A stretch of 64,000 nt of DNA from Nocardioides potassii (GCF_021648885.1 NZ_JAKJHZ010000005.1:1-64000), one strand, 5' to 3'; positions 1 to 10,112 are shown, counted from the stretch's first letter. Translations and numbers: made by a program. Notes: a model not told the origin generated them from the letters alone.

Positions 1-19
1 CTGCCCGGCCCCGTGTGGG

Positions 20-86
20 GTGTGGGGGCCCGCCCCCCCCCCGGGGGGGGGCCCCCCCCGGGGGGGGGGGCCCCCCGCCCCCACAC
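20..86. repeat. G/C-block giant hairpin
   Basis: Alternating homopolymer blocks read C10 (33-42), G9 (43-51), C8 (52-59), G11 (60-70), C6 (71-76), enclosed by a perfect outer stem GTGTGGGGG (20-28) with CCCCCACAC (78-86). The blocks can pair with one another, giving a nearly continuous stem of about 27 bp. It ends 24 nt before the ribosome binding site of the DUF3048 gene. It may be an upstream terminator or a sequencing or assembly artefact. Confidence 0.6.
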
Positions 87-122
87 TTTCAAGGCAACCC
101 CCCGCTCGCAAGGAGTTCCCCC

Positions 123-1130
123 GTGCGTCACCGCCTCACCACCTCTGTCGCCGCGCTCGTCGCGGCCTCTCTCCTGCTCGCCGGCTGCGGCGGTGGGGAC
201 GAGGAGGAGCCCCCGGGTGGGTCGACGCCGTCGGAGCCGACGTCCTCGGCGACGAGCGAGCCGCCGGAGCCCGTGTACTGGCCGCTGACCGGCCTCGAGC
301 AGACCGGGAAGGCCCCCCAGCACCCGGTGATCGTGACCAAGGTCGACAACACGTCGTCCAGCGCGCCCCAGGTCGGCCTCGGCTCGGCCGACATGATCGT
401 CGAGGAGCTCGTCGAGGGCGGCTACACCCGCCTCGCGGCCTTCTACTACTCGAAGGTGCCGGCCGACATCGGGCCCGTGCGATCGATGCGCGCGAGCGAC
501 ATCAGCATCGTCCCCGAGGGTGCGACCGTGGTGACCAGCGGTGCCGCGGCCATCACCATCAAGCGGATCAACGGCGCCGGGATCCCGTGGATCACCGAGG
601 GCGCCGCCGGTGTCTACCGCGACAGCTCGCGCTCGGCGCCGTACAACCTCTTCGCCCACTTGGCCGACATCTCCAAGCGCCTCAAGGCCAAGGAGGAGCC
701 GCCGCCCTACCTGCCGTGGGGCACCGAGGACGACCTCCCGAAGGGCGCCAAGGCCAGCACGCTGACCGCCGACTTCGGCGGCCACTCGACGACGTGGGCG
801 TTCCAGAAGGGCGGCTACGTCAACACCGACTCGTATGCAGCGCAGGGCGACCAGTTCCCGGCCGACTCGGTCCTCGTCATGCGGGTCAAGGTCGGCGACG
901 CCGGATACAAGGACCCCGCGGGCTACCCGGTGCCGGAGACCAAGTTCGAGGGGACGGGTCCGGCGATGCTCTTCCACGGCGGTCGTGTCGTCCGCGGCAC
1001 GTGGAAGAAGGACGGCCTGACCGGCGCGATCGAGCTGTCGACCAAGTCGGGCGAGCTCACCGTCCCTGCCGGCCACGTGTGGATCGAGCTCGTGCCGCAG
1101 GTCAACGGCAACGTCACGTTCGCGAAGTAG
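123..1130 (+). CDS. DUF3048 domain lipoprotein (YerB-like)
   Basis: 335-residue exported lipoprotein of the DUF3048 (YerB-like) family, whose function is not established. GTG at 123 is chosen because AAGGAG at 110-115 sits 7 nt upstream; the frame is open further upstream but only encodes proline/glycine runs from the G/C blocks. The N-terminus is a lipoprotein signal: basic residues, a hydrophobic stretch, then lipobox LAGC followed by glycine and acidic residues. The mature part carries the family's conserved segment with VDN, a run around DMIVEE, and GPVRSMR, then the C-terminal half. The last 17 nt overlap the convergent TetR gene. Membrane-anchored on the outer face; role unknown. Confidence 0.88.
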   Translation: MRHRLTTSVAALVAASLLLAGCGGGDEEEPPGGSTPSEPTSSATSEPPEPVYWPLTGLEQTGKAPQHPVIVTKVDNTSSSAPQVGLGSADMIVEELVEGGYTRLAAFYYSKVPADIGPVRSMRASDISIVPEGATVVTSGAAAITIKRINGAGIPWITEGAAGVYRDSSRSAPYNLFAHLADISKRLKAKEEPPPYLPWGTEDDLPKGAKASTLTADFGGHSTTWAFQKGGYVNTDSYAAQGDQFPADSVLVMRVKVGDAGYKDPAGYPVPETKFEGTGPAMLFHGGRVVRGTWKKDGLTGAIELSTKSGELTVPAGHVWIELVPQVNGNVTFAK

Positions 1131-1749
1131 CGCTCCCGGCTGCGCCGCTCTCGACGAGGTGGCGCAGTCCTTCCATGATGATGCCGATGGCGGTGTCGAC
1201 CCGGGCGGCGGCGGCCACCGGGTCGTCGCTCACGGCCACCGAGCTGCCGGCGGCCGACATCGCGCCGAAGAAGATGCGGGTGAAGGTGTCGAGCATCTGC
1301 TCGTCGAGCGCCCACTCGTCGCGGGCCAGGACCGACCGCACGACCTCGTCCACGAGGGCGTACGCCGACCCCTCCTCGCGCTCGCGGTAGCGCTCGAGCC
1401 CCAGCACGGCCGGGCCGTCGGAGATCACGACCTGCCGGTAGCCCGGCTCCTGGACGACCTCGAGGAAGGCGTGCAGCCCCGCGGTGGCCTTCTCCCACGG
1501 GTCCGCGTGCCCCTCGGTGGCCCGGCCGATGCTCTCGGTCGCACGGGACTCGATGCGGTCGAACACCGCCTCGAAGATCGCCTGCTTGCCGCTGAAGTGG
1601 TGGTAGAGCGCGCCCTTGGTGACGTCGGCACCCGCGACGATCGCGTCGAGGGAGGTCGCGGAGTAGCCGTGCTCGGTGAACAGCGTCTCTGCCACGTCGA
1701 CGAGCGCGCGCTTCGTGGAGTCGGAGTAGCGCTGCCGCCTGCTTCTCAT
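1114..1749 (-). CDS. TetR/AcrR family transcriptional regulator
   Basis: 211-residue one-component repressor. Residues about 10-56 form the TetR helix-turn-helix, with the family hallmarks ALxxxAxxLFxExGYxATSLDAI and VTKGALYHHFSGK. The remaining helical region would bind the ligand and dimerise; the ligand cannot be inferred. It is divergent from the gene at 1866 and two palindromes lie between them (1773-1786 and 1821-1848), so autoregulation and control of the divergent gene are plausible. Its 3' end overlaps the convergent DUF3048 gene by 17 nt, leaving no room for a separate terminator between them. Confidence 0.93.
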   Translation of the reverse strand: MRSRRQRYSDSTKRALVDVAETLFTEHGYSATSLDAIVAGADVTKGALYHHFSGKQAIFEAVFDRIESRATESIGRATEGHADPWEKATAGLHAFLEVVQEPGYRQVVISDGPAVLGLERYREREEGSAYALVDEVVRSVLARDEWALDEQMLDTFTRIFFGAMSAAGSSVAVSDDPVAAAARVDTAIGIIMEGLRHLVESGAAGSATSRT

Positions 1750-1772
1750 CGGGACCTCATGGGGGCACCCTA

Positions 1773-1786
1773 GTGAGCCGACTCAC
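1773..1786. promoter_or_regulatory. Palindrome upstream of tetR
   Basis: GTGAG-CCGA-CTCAC, 24 nt upstream of the tetR start, pairing at 6 of 7 positions per arm. Candidate TetR operator. It also fits the GTGA-N6-TCAC pattern of CRP-family sites, so the cognate protein is uncertain. Confidence 0.45.
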
Positions 1787-1820
1787 GCCGGACGGGTTTG
1801 AACGCGGTGTGGGCGCTGGC

Positions 1821-1848
1821 CATACTTGAAGTACGTACCTTCGGTATG
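1821..1848. promoter_or_regulatory. 28-bp imperfect palindrome, candidate TetR operator
   Basis: Outer arms CATAC and GTATG flank a perfect centre GTACGTAC; 10 of 14 base pairs match overall. It ends 17 nt before the ATG at 1866, overlapping where that promoter should be, as expected for a TetR-family operator controlling the divergent gene. Confidence 0.5.
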
Positions 1849-1865
1849 TCATTTGAGGAGACCCC

Positions 1866-2429
1866 ATGACCTGGACGTCCCACCACCGTCGCGCCGACGT
1901 GCTGCGCGACGTCATCCGCACCCTCGACGAGCGCACCCTCGCCCGCCCGGACGCCGACACTCCCGTCCTCCTGCCGATGGACGTCGAGGGCGTCGCCGAG
2001 ACCTTCGGCGACGAGCTCTCGCTCCTCGGCGCGCTCCAGCTGCGCTGGCACACCCGCCTGGCCGGCCAGGTCGAGCGGCACCTGAGCGACCAGCCCCTCG
2101 ACCTCGAGGGCGCCGTCGCCCTCGCCTGGCTCGCCACCGCCGAGGACCTGCCCGGGGTCCGGGCGGTCCTCGACCACCACGTCGAGCACCCCACCAGTCC
2201 CGAGATGTTCCGTGCGATGGCCGTCGCCACTGCGAAGGAGCACGAGATGCTCGCCCTGATGGCCGGCCGCGCCAGCGCACCCGGCGCCGCCGCCCAGCGG
2301 GTGGGCCGGTCGATCGAGGCCGGTGCGCGGACGTCGTACGTCCCCGGGCGGAGGCCGCGACGCACCTCGGCCGTCGCCGACGGCCCGACCTCGCTGGTCC
2401 GCAGGATCCGGGCGGTCCTCGCAGCTTGA
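1866..2429 (+). CDS. Hypothetical protein, mostly helical
   Basis: 187 residues, not recognised. GAGGAG at 1855-1860 precedes the ATG by 5 nt, a good start. No signal peptide or membrane segment is visible. Composition suggests a helical fold (many Ala, Leu, Glu, Arg) with several conserved-looking acidic/aromatic segments in the first two thirds and a basic, low-complexity linker near residues 155-170. It sits divergent from a TetR regulator across a palindrome-containing promoter, so it is probably the regulated target. The YqgE gene begins 14 nt downstream and may be co-transcribed. Confidence 0.7.
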   Translation: MTWTSHHRRADVLRDVIRTLDERTLARPDADTPVLLPMDVEGVAETFGDELSLLGALQLRWHTRLAGQVERHLSDQPLDLEGAVALAWLATAEDLPGVRAVLDHHVEHPTSPEMFRAMAVATAKEHEMLALMAGRASAPGAAAQRVGRSIEAGARTSYVPGRRPRRTSAVADGPTSLVRRIRAVLAA

Positions 2430-2442
2430 GGGTCGTTCTGCC

Positions 2443-3009
2443 ATGGTGGACGGCATGCAGCTCGCATCGGGGATGCTGCTGGTCGCGACGCCGGCACTGC
2501 AGGACCCCAACTTCGTCGACACGGTCGTGCTGCTGCTCGACGTCAACGACGACGGCGCGCTCGGGGTCGTGCTCAACCGGCCGTCCCAGGTCCTGGTCGC
2601 CGACGTGCTCGAGCCGTGGCGTGACGTGGTGGCCGAGCCCGAGGTGCTCTTCCGCGGCGGACCGGTCGGCACCGACGGCGCGCTCGCGGTGGCCCGGCTC
2701 CGGCGCCCCGACGACCCGCCCGTCGGCTGGCGTCCCGTCGCGGGCCTGCTGGGCATGGTCGACCTCGACACCCCGACGGAGCTCGTCGACGGCTCGCTCA
2801 GCGCCATGCGCGTCTTCGCCGGCTACGCCGGCTGGGGTGCGGGCCAGCTCGACGGCGAGGTCGACGAGGGCAGCTGGTACGTCGTCACCTCGGAGGCCGG
2901 GGACGCGTTCCGGGTCGACACCACCAGCCTGCGACGCGACGTGATGAAGCGTCAGCCGGGGATGCTCGCCTGGCACGCGAACCGCCCCGTCGATCCCGAC
3001 CTGAACTGA
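2443..3009 (+). CDS. YqgE/AlgH family protein (UPF0301)
   Basis: 188 residues of the YqgE/AlgH family, conserved and widespread but of unsettled biochemical function. Family signatures visible: LASGMLLVATPALQDPNF near the N-terminus, VVLLL, GALGVVLNRPS, then FRGGPVG and a C-terminal GYAGWGAGQL...E...GSWY block. The start at 2443 is preferred; ATG at 2455 is an alternative that would remove four residues. It lies 14 nt after the helical hypothetical gene and before the DUF3039 gene, which has its own promoter. Confidence 0.9.
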   Translation: MVDGMQLASGMLLVATPALQDPNFVDTVVLLLDVNDDGALGVVLNRPSQVLVADVLEPWRDVVAEPEVLFRGGPVGTDGALAVARLRRPDDPPVGWRPVAGLLGMVDLDTPTELVDGSLSAMRVFAGYAGWGAGQLDGEVDEGSWYVVTSEAGDAFRVDTTSLRRDVMKRQPGMLAWHANRPVDPDLN

Positions 3010-3018
3010 CCCGCGCGT

Positions 3019-3024
3019 TAGGCT
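3019..3024 (+). promoter_or_regulatory. -10 box TAGGCT, leaderless promoter
   Basis: TAGGCT ends 8 nt before the DUF3039 ATG at 3033, with no ribosome binding site between, implying transcription starts at or next to the start codon. Confidence 0.55.
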
Positions 3025-3032
3025 CTCCCATC

Positions 3033-3311
3033 ATGAGCACCATCGGATTCTCGCCGGGCAGCCAGACGATCGAAGAGCGTCAGACGGTCCCGACCGACGA
3101 GGGTGACCACGAGCGGTTCTCCCACTACGTGCCGAAGGACAAGCTCACCGAGGCGATGGTCATGGGCACTCCCGTGATCGCGCTGTGCGGCAAGGTCTGG
3201 GTGCCCTCGCGTGCTCCGGAGAAGTTCCCGGTATGCCCGGAGTGCAAGGAGATCTGGGAGCAGATGAAGCCCGGTGGAGACGGCTCGGACGGCTCGGGTC
3301 CCGAGGCGTGA
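3033..3311 (+). CDS. DUF3039 domain protein
   Basis: 92 residues matching the actinobacterial DUF3039 family. The core carries ERFSHYV, then ALCGKVWVP and FPVCPECKEIW, giving a cysteine set (C-G-K, then C-P-E-C) that looks like a small zinc-binding or redox-type knuckle; metal binding is inference. The C-terminal 15 residues are Gly/Ser/Asp-rich. The stop overlaps the helicase GTG by 4 nt (GTGA), so the two are translationally coupled and probably act together, but no reaction can be assigned. Transcription appears leaderless from TAGGCT at 3019. Confidence 0.88.
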   Translation: MSTIGFSPGSQTIEERQTVPTDEGDHERFSHYVPKDKLTEAMVMGTPVIALCGKVWVPSRAPEKFPVCPECKEIWEQMKPGGDGSDGSGPEA

Positions 3312-5086
3312 CGGGGCGCCCCGACGCGCCCCTGCCCCCCGCGTGGCCCGACCGGGCCGCGTGGGGCACGGCGCCCTCGCTCCGTGCGTGGCAGCAGGCC
3401 GCGGTCGACGACTACCGCGCCCGTCAGCCGCGTGACTTCCTGGCCGTCGCCACGCCCGGCGCCGGCAAGACGACCTTCGCGCTGACCGTCGCGGCCGACC
3501 TGCTCAGCCGCCGGGTGGTCGACCGGATCACGGTCGTCGCGCCCACCGAGCACCTCAAGACCCAGTGGGCCGAGGCCGCGGCCCGGGCCGGGATCCCGAT
3601 CGACCCGGCCTACAGCGCCGGCAAGGGCCGCACGTCCGACGACTACGTCGGCATCGCGGTGACCTACGCCGGTGTCGCGGTGAACCCGCTCGCGATGCGG
3701 ATCCGCACGGAGCGGTTCAAGACGCTGGTGATCCTCGACGAGATCCACCACGCCGGCGACGCGCTGTCGTGGGGCGACGGGGTGCGCGAGGCCTTCGACC
3801 CCGCCACCCGCCGGCTCGCACTGACCGGGACGCCGTTCCGCTCGGACATCAACCCGATCCCGTTCGTCACCTACGTGCCCGGGGACGACGGCATCCCGAC
3901 GTCCAGCGCGGACTTCACCTACGGCTACGCGCACGCCCTCGCCGACCACGTCGTGCGCCCGGTGCTGTTCATGGCCTACTCCGGCGAGATGCAGTGGCGC
4001 ACCCGGGCCGGCGACGAGGTCGTCGCACGGCTGGGGGAGCCGCTCACCAAGGACATGCACGCCCAGGCGCTGCGGACCGCGCTCGACCCGCAGGGGTCGT
4101 GGATGCCGGCGGTGCTGGAGGCGGCCGACACGCGCCTCTCGGAGGTACGACGCCACGTGCCCGACGCCGGCGGGATGGTCATCGCCAGCGACCAGGACTC
4201 CGCCCGCGCCTACGCCGCGCTGCTGAAGAAGATCACCGGCGAGGCGCCGACCGTGGTCCTCTCGGACGAGAAGGGCGCGTCGAAGAAGATCGCGACCTAC
4301 TCGGCCGGCGACAAGCGCTGGATGGTGGCGGTCCGGATGGTGTCCGAGGGCGTCGACGTGCCGCGGCTGGCGGTCGGCGTCTGGGCGACCACCACCTCGA
4401 CGCCGCTGTTCTTCGCGCAGGCGGTCGGCCGCTTCGTGCGCGCCCGCTCGCGTGGCGAGACCGCGTCGGTGTTCCTGCCGTCGGTGCCGCACCTGCTGGA
4501 GTTCGCCTCCGACATGGAGGCGCAGCGCGACCACGTGCTGGGCCGCCGCGTCAACGACGAGGGCGACATCTTCGCCGCGGAGGAGGGGCTGCTCGCCGCC
4601 GCCAACGCCGAGGACAGCGCCTCCGGCGAGCTGGAGATGTCGTGGGAGGCGCTCGGCTCGACCGCGTCGTTCGACCACGTCCTCTACGAGGGCGCGCAGT
4701 TCGGTCACTCGGGCGAGGTGCACGTCGGCTCCGAGGAGGAGATGGACTTCCTCGGCATCCCCGGCCTCCTCGAGCCCGACCAGGTGCGCGAGCTGCTGCA
4801 CTCGCGGCAGAGCGAGCGCGCCCGGCGTCGTACGAGCGAGGGCACGGGGGACCGCGTCGTCGACTCAGTCGAGCAGCTCAGCACCCACCAGCAGCTCGGT
4901 GTGCTGCGTCGCGAGCTCAACGGGCTCGTCGCGGCATGGCACCACCGGACGGGCCAGGCACACGGGATCACCCACGCCGCGCTGCGCAAGGAGTGCGGCG
5001 GCCCGCCCGCCGCGGTCGCCAACGCCGAGCAGCTCGCCGAGCGGATCAACCGCATCCGCGAGTGGGCGGTCAAGCAGACGTCCTGA
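3308..5086 (+). CDS. DEAD/DEAH-box superfamily 2 helicase
   Basis: 592-residue SF2 ATPase/helicase. GTG at 3308 is chosen because it overlaps the DUF3039 stop in a GTGA coupling; upstream in-frame codons only shadow that gene. N-terminal RecA domain: Q-like LRAWQQAAVDDY, Walker A ATPGAGKTT (about residues 48-56), motif II DEIHH (D144), motif III LTGTPF. C-terminal domain: VSEGVDVPRL and QAVGRFVRAR (motifs V and VI). This is the UvrB/XPB-like translocase layout used in nucleic acid repair or restriction, although substrate is unknown. The last 140 residues are a charged helical extension. Pairing with DUF3039 suggests that partner is an accessory factor. Confidence 0.9.
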   Translation: MTGRPDAPLPPAWPDRAAWGTAPSLRAWQQAAVDDYRARQPRDFLAVATPGAGKTTFALTVAADLLSRRVVDRITVVAPTEHLKTQWAEAAARAGIPIDPAYSAGKGRTSDDYVGIAVTYAGVAVNPLAMRIRTERFKTLVILDEIHHAGDALSWGDGVREAFDPATRRLALTGTPFRSDINPIPFVTYVPGDDGIPTSSADFTYGYAHALADHVVRPVLFMAYSGEMQWRTRAGDEVVARLGEPLTKDMHAQALRTALDPQGSWMPAVLEAADTRLSEVRRHVPDAGGMVIASDQDSARAYAALLKKITGEAPTVVLSDEKGASKKIATYSAGDKRWMVAVRMVSEGVDVPRLAVGVWATTTSTPLFFAQAVGRFVRARSRGETASVFLPSVPHLLEFASDMEAQRDHVLGRRVNDEGDIFAAEEGLLAAANAEDSASGELEMSWEALGSTASFDHVLYEGAQFGHSGEVHVGSEEEMDFLGIPGLLEPDQVRELLHSRQSERARRRTSEGTGDRVVDSVEQLSTHQQLGVLRRELNGLVAAWHHRTGQAHGITHAALRKECGGPPAAVANAEQLAERINRIREWAVKQTS

Positions 5087-5113
5087 GACTCCTCGCCCGA
5101 CCTCGCTCGTCGC

Positions 5114-5119
5114 TAGGCT
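5114..5119 (+). promoter_or_regulatory. -10 box TAGGCT, leaderless promoter
   Basis: TAGGCT ends 7 nt before the IclR GTG at 5127; no Shine-Dalgarno is present. Confidence 0.55.
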
Positions 5120-5126
5120 CGTTCCC

Positions 5127-5754
5127 GTGCCCTCGGAGACCTCCCAGACACTGGACCGCGGCCTCCGGGTGCTGCGGGTGCTGGCCGACAGCCCGGAGGG
5201 GCTCACCGTCACCGAGCTGTCCGGCCGGCTCCAGGTCAACCGCACGGTCGTCTACCGGTTGATCAGCACCCTCGAGCAGAACGGCCTGGTCCGCCGCGAC
5301 GCCCGCTCGCGGCTGTTCGTCGGGCTCGGCGTGCTCCACCTCGCGAGCGCCGTGCAGCCGCTGCTGCGCGACCTCGCGATGCCGGTGCTCCGCTCGCTCG
5401 CGGAGTCGCTCGGGTCGACGGCGCACCTCACCGTCGCCGACGGCGACGAGGCGCTCGCGCTGGCGGTCGTCGAGCCGACGTGGACCGACTTCCACGTGTC
5501 CTACCGCGTCGGCGCCCGCCACTCGCTGGCGCAGGGTGCGGCCGGCAAGGCCATCGCGCTGCTCGAGGTCGACGAGCCGTCGTACGCCGTCACGAGCGGT
5601 GAGCTGCAGAGCGGGGCCCGCGGCCTGGCCGCGCCGGTGCGCGGCGTCGACGGCCTCCGGGCGAGCGTCGGGGTGGTCACGCTCGACGACGCGATCGACG
5701 AGGACGTCGTGGCACCCCAGGTCCTCGCCGCAGCCCGCGAGGTGGGCGAGCGGC

Positions 5755-5762
<8 letters not shown>
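5127..5762 (+). CDS. IclR family transcriptional regulator
   Basis: 211 residues. N-terminal winged helix (about residues 5-60: LDRGLRVLRVLADSPEGLTVTELSGRL, NRTVVYRLISTLEQNGLVRRD) followed by an IclR-type effector domain, shorter than the usual 250 residues because the C-terminal part is trimmed. IclR proteins commonly control aromatic-acid catabolism, and hppD (tyrosine catabolism) lies 560 nt away beyond a divergent Lrp gene, so a role in tyrosine or homogentisate control is plausible but not shown. The 3' end overlaps the convergent Lrp/AsnC gene by 8 nt. GTG start with a leaderless promoter. Confidence 0.85.
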
Positions 5763-7555
<1,793 letters not shown>

Positions 7556-7564
7556 GTTCTCCGC

Positions 7565-8359
7565 ATGATGATCCGTCCGGCCGAGCTGGCCGCGATCAGG
7601 GCCGGCACGATCGACCTGGCGTTCCGGCGCTGGGCGCGGCCGCGGGTCGTCGTGGGGACCCGGATGCGCACGGGCGTCGGGCTCATCGAGGTGACCTCGG
7701 TCGAGGAGGTCTCCGTGAGCCGACTGAAGGCCGAGGACGCGCGCCGGGCGGGGGCACCGTCGCTGGCCGCGCTGAAGGAGGCGCTGGCGGCGCGGTCGTC
7801 CGACCCGGCCTGGCGCATCGGCCTGGCGTACGCCGGCCCCGACCCGCGCGAGGCGCTGCGGTCCGCGGTTCCGGACGCCGACGAGATCGCCTCGATCCTC
7901 GCGCGGCTCGACCGCCTCGACGCGTCGTCGTCGTACGGCGCCTGGACGCGGGAGACGCTCGACCTGATCGACCTCAACCCCGCGGTGCGCGCGCCCGACC
8001 TGGCCGCGCAGGTCGGTCGCGAGACGCAGGACTTCAAGAAGGACGTGCGCAAGCTCAAGGAGCTCGGGCTGACCGAGTCGCTGGCGATCGGCTACCTGCT
8101 GTCGCCGCGCGGCGAGGCGGTCGTCGACGCCGGGCTCGCGGAGCCGCGGGTGCGCGCGCCGCGGGCGACGGGCACGCCGCTGCCCCGGAGCATCGGCGCG
8201 CCGGCGACCCGCGCGCTGCGGGAGGCCGGCGTCACCACGCTCGAGCAGGTGGCGGCGTACTCGGAGGAGCGGCTCGCGGCCATGCACGGCGTCGGACCGA
8301 TCGCCCTCGCGAGGCTGGGCGAGGCGCTCGCCGAGAACGACCTGGCCTTCGCGACCTGA
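7565..8359 (+). CDS. ASCH-like N-domain with C-terminal helix-hairpin-helix protein
   Basis: 264 residues, no firm family name. The N-terminal 60 residues (RPAELAAIRAGTIDLAFRRWARPRV then VGLIEVTSVEEVS) resemble ASCH/PUA-type RNA- or nucleotide-binding folds. The centre is helical and charged. The C-terminal 55 residues (IGAPATRALREAGVTTLEQVAAYSEERLAAMHGVGPIALARLGEAL) form a helix-hairpin-helix like the RNA polymerase alpha C-terminal domain, expected to bind DNA non-specifically. Start at 7565 or the adjacent ATG at 7568. A -10-like TAGGTT (7553-7558) overlaps the hppD stop, giving a leaderless start 6 nt later. Confidence 0.7.
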   Translation: MMIRPAELAAIRAGTIDLAFRRWARPRVVVGTRMRTGVGLIEVTSVEEVSVSRLKAEDARRAGAPSLAALKEALAARSSDPAWRIGLAYAGPDPREALRSAVPDADEIASILARLDRLDASSSYGAWTRETLDLIDLNPAVRAPDLAAQVGRETQDFKKDVRKLKELGLTESLAIGYLLSPRGEAVVDAGLAEPRVRAPRATGTPLPRSIGAPATRALREAGVTTLEQVAAYSEERLAAMHGVGPIALARLGEALAENDLAFAT

Positions 8360-8361
8360 CC

Positions 8362-9621
8362 TCAGGCCAGGTCGCCGACCAGCTCGCTCTGCGCCTCCGT
8401 GACGCCGTGCGTGTCCGGGGCCGAGCCGAGGGCGGTCGCGATGGTCCGCGAGCCGAGCGCGACGATCGCGACGCCGATCGCCACGGCGGCCGCGCCGAAC
8501 CAGAACGGGGCGTGCAGGTCGATGCGCTCGGCGAGCTTGAGGGCCACGAACGGACCCACCGCGCCACCGGTGAAGCGGACGAAGGAGTACGCCGCCGAGG
8601 CGACGGGGCGCTCGACCGGAGCCGAACCCATCACGGCCTCGGTGACGAGGGTGTTGGTGACACCCAGGAACGCACCGGCGACGACGATGCCCGCCGTCAC
8701 GACCGGCTCGTGCGCCGCCCCGAGCGCCATGACAGCGAGGTCGAGCGCGAAGAGCGCGAGCACGGCGGTCAGGGTCGGCAGCGTGCCGAACCGGCGCTGC
8801 AGGACGGGGGCGAGCCACACCGAGGTGAGGGCGAGGAGCAGCCCCCAGCCGAAGAACGTCCAGCCGATCCCCATGATCGAGTACGTCGGCAGCGCGAAGG
8901 GCCCGGCGGCCATCAGGGTGAAGAAGCCGAGGTTGTAGAAGATCGCGACCAGGGCGAGGAGCAGCAGCGCCCGGTGGCGCAGTGCGCGGAACGGGTCGAG
9001 CAGCGACGTCGGCCGTCCGGCAGGAGGGGTGGACGGGAGGAAGAAGGCGGTGGCCACCAGCGCGATCGTCATCAGCACGGAGACGCCGAAGAAGGGGCCG
9101 CGCCACGACACCTGGCCGAGGACCCCGCCGATGAGCGGGCCGGACGCGATGCCGAGGCCGAGGGCCGCCTCGAAGAGGATGATCGCCTGGCCCACGGGCC
9201 CGGCGGAGGCGCTCACGATCGTGGCGAGGGCCGTGGCGACGAAGAGCGCGTTGCCGAGGCCCCAGCCGGCGCGGAAGCCGATCACGGCGCCGACGCTGTC
9301 GGACAGGCCGGCGAGGCCGGCGGAGACGATGATCAGCGCGAGCCCGGCCAGCAGCGTCCGCTTGGGGCCGATGCGGCTGGAGACGACGCCGGTGACGAGC
9401 ATCGAGACGCCCATGATCGCCATGTAGCTGGTGAAGAGCAGCGAGACCTGGCTCGGCGTGGCGTCGAGCTGCGCGGCGATCTCCTTGAGGATCGGGTCGA
9501 CGAGGCCGATGCCCATGAAGGCGATGACGCAGGCGAAGGCCACGGCCCAGACGGCGCGGGGCTGGCGCAGGATCGAGGGCTGGTCGGGGGTGTGCGGGGT
9601 GGCGGCGGTGGAGCGGTTCAC
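8362..9621 (-). CDS. MFS transporter
   Basis: 419-residue major facilitator with about 12 hydrophobic segments from residue 28 to 400, typical of drug/proton antiporters of the DHA1 kind. The loop after TM2 carries SSRIGPKR, the usual motif A position. It starts at GTG 9621, overlapping the MarR stop by 4 nt (GTGA), so MarR and transporter form an operon, a layout typical of drug or toxic-metabolite efflux under a ligand-released repressor. The substrate is unknown. Its 3' end lies 2 nt from the convergent helix-hairpin-helix gene. Confidence 0.92.
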   Translation of the reverse strand: MNRSTAATPHTPDQPSILRQPRAVWAVAFACVIAFMGIGLVDPILKEIAAQLDATPSQVSLLFTSYMAIMGVSMLVTGVVSSRIGPKRTLLAGLALIIVSAGLAGLSDSVGAVIGFRAGWGLGNALFVATALATIVSASAGPVGQAIILFEAALGLGIASGPLIGGVLGQVSWRGPFFGVSVLMTIALVATAFFLPSTPPAGRPTSLLDPFRALRHRALLLLALVAIFYNLGFFTLMAAGPFALPTYSIMGIGWTFFGWGLLLALTSVWLAPVLQRRFGTLPTLTAVLALFALDLAVMALGAAHEPVVTAGIVVAGAFLGVTNTLVTEAVMGSAPVERPVASAAYSFVRFTGGAVGPFVALKLAERIDLHAPFWFGAAAVAIGVAIVALGSRTIATALGSAPDTHGVTEAQSELVGDLA

Positions 9622-10064
9622 GAGGTGGTGTCCTCCTGCGAGGTGGGGTCGGGTCGCAGGTCGAGGACGTCCCGGAGCACCGCGACGGCGGTCGCGACCT
9701 CCTCGGCGCTGTGGCGGGTGGCGGCGAGCCGGTCCAGGACCAGCTCGGCGTTGGCGCGGCGGATGCGGGACAGCTCGTCGCGCCCCGCCGCGGTGAGGGC
9801 GACGACCTGTGCCCGCCCGTCGGTGGGGTGCGGCCGGCGGTCGACGAGGCCCTGCTCGAGCAGGGACTTCACCGTCGCGGTCATGGTCGGCTGGCTGCAG
9901 CGATCCGCGGACGCCAGCGCGGTGACACCCGTCGGCCCGAGCTCGTCGAGGAGCGACAGGGCCCGGGCGCCCGCGGGGTGCTCGAGCTCGCGCCTGACCG
10001 CTCGGCTCAGCCGTGCCGCCAGCACCACGAGGTCGCTGGCGAGGGTGGGCAGAGGGGTGGTCAC
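9618..10064 (-). CDS. MarR family transcriptional regulator
   Basis: 148 residues with the MarR winged helix: GPTGVTALASADRCSQPTMTATVKSLLEQGLVDRRPHPTDGRAQVVALTAAG (about residues 43-95), where DxR in the wing (TDGRAQ) is the hallmark. Start GTG 10064. A perfect palindrome lies 14 nt upstream (10078-10092), expected to be its own operator. It is translationally coupled to the downstream MFS gene, so it probably represses its own operon and is released by a transported compound. Confidence 0.93.
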   Translation of the reverse strand: MTTPLPTLASDLVVLAARLSRAVRRELEHPAGARALSLLDELGPTGVTALASADRCSQPTMTATVKSLLEQGLVDRRPHPTDGRAQVVALTAAGRDELSRIRRANAELVLDRLAATRHSAEEVATAVAVLRDVLDLRPDPTSQEDTTS

Positions 10065-10077
10065 GCCCTCCAGACTA

Positions 10078-10092
10078 CATAGGAAACCTATG
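10078..10092. promoter_or_regulatory. MarR operator palindrome
   Basis: Perfect 15-bp palindrome CATAGG-AAA-CCTATG (6-bp arms, 3-nt centre) located 14 nt before the marR start and downstream of the lysE stop; size and position fit MarR dimers. Confidence 0.65.
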
Positions 10093-10112
10093 CATCTCCA
10101 GCTCGAGCTCGC

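Noticed and set aside
15..122. Upstream extension of the DUF3048 lipoprotein
   Set aside because: Would encode only Pro/Gly from the G/C blocks and bury the signal peptide; the RBS fits GTG 123.
3125..4801. 558-codon minus-strand frame under the helicase
   Set aside because: Antisense shadow with His/Arg/Asp-rich composition, no recognisable domain.
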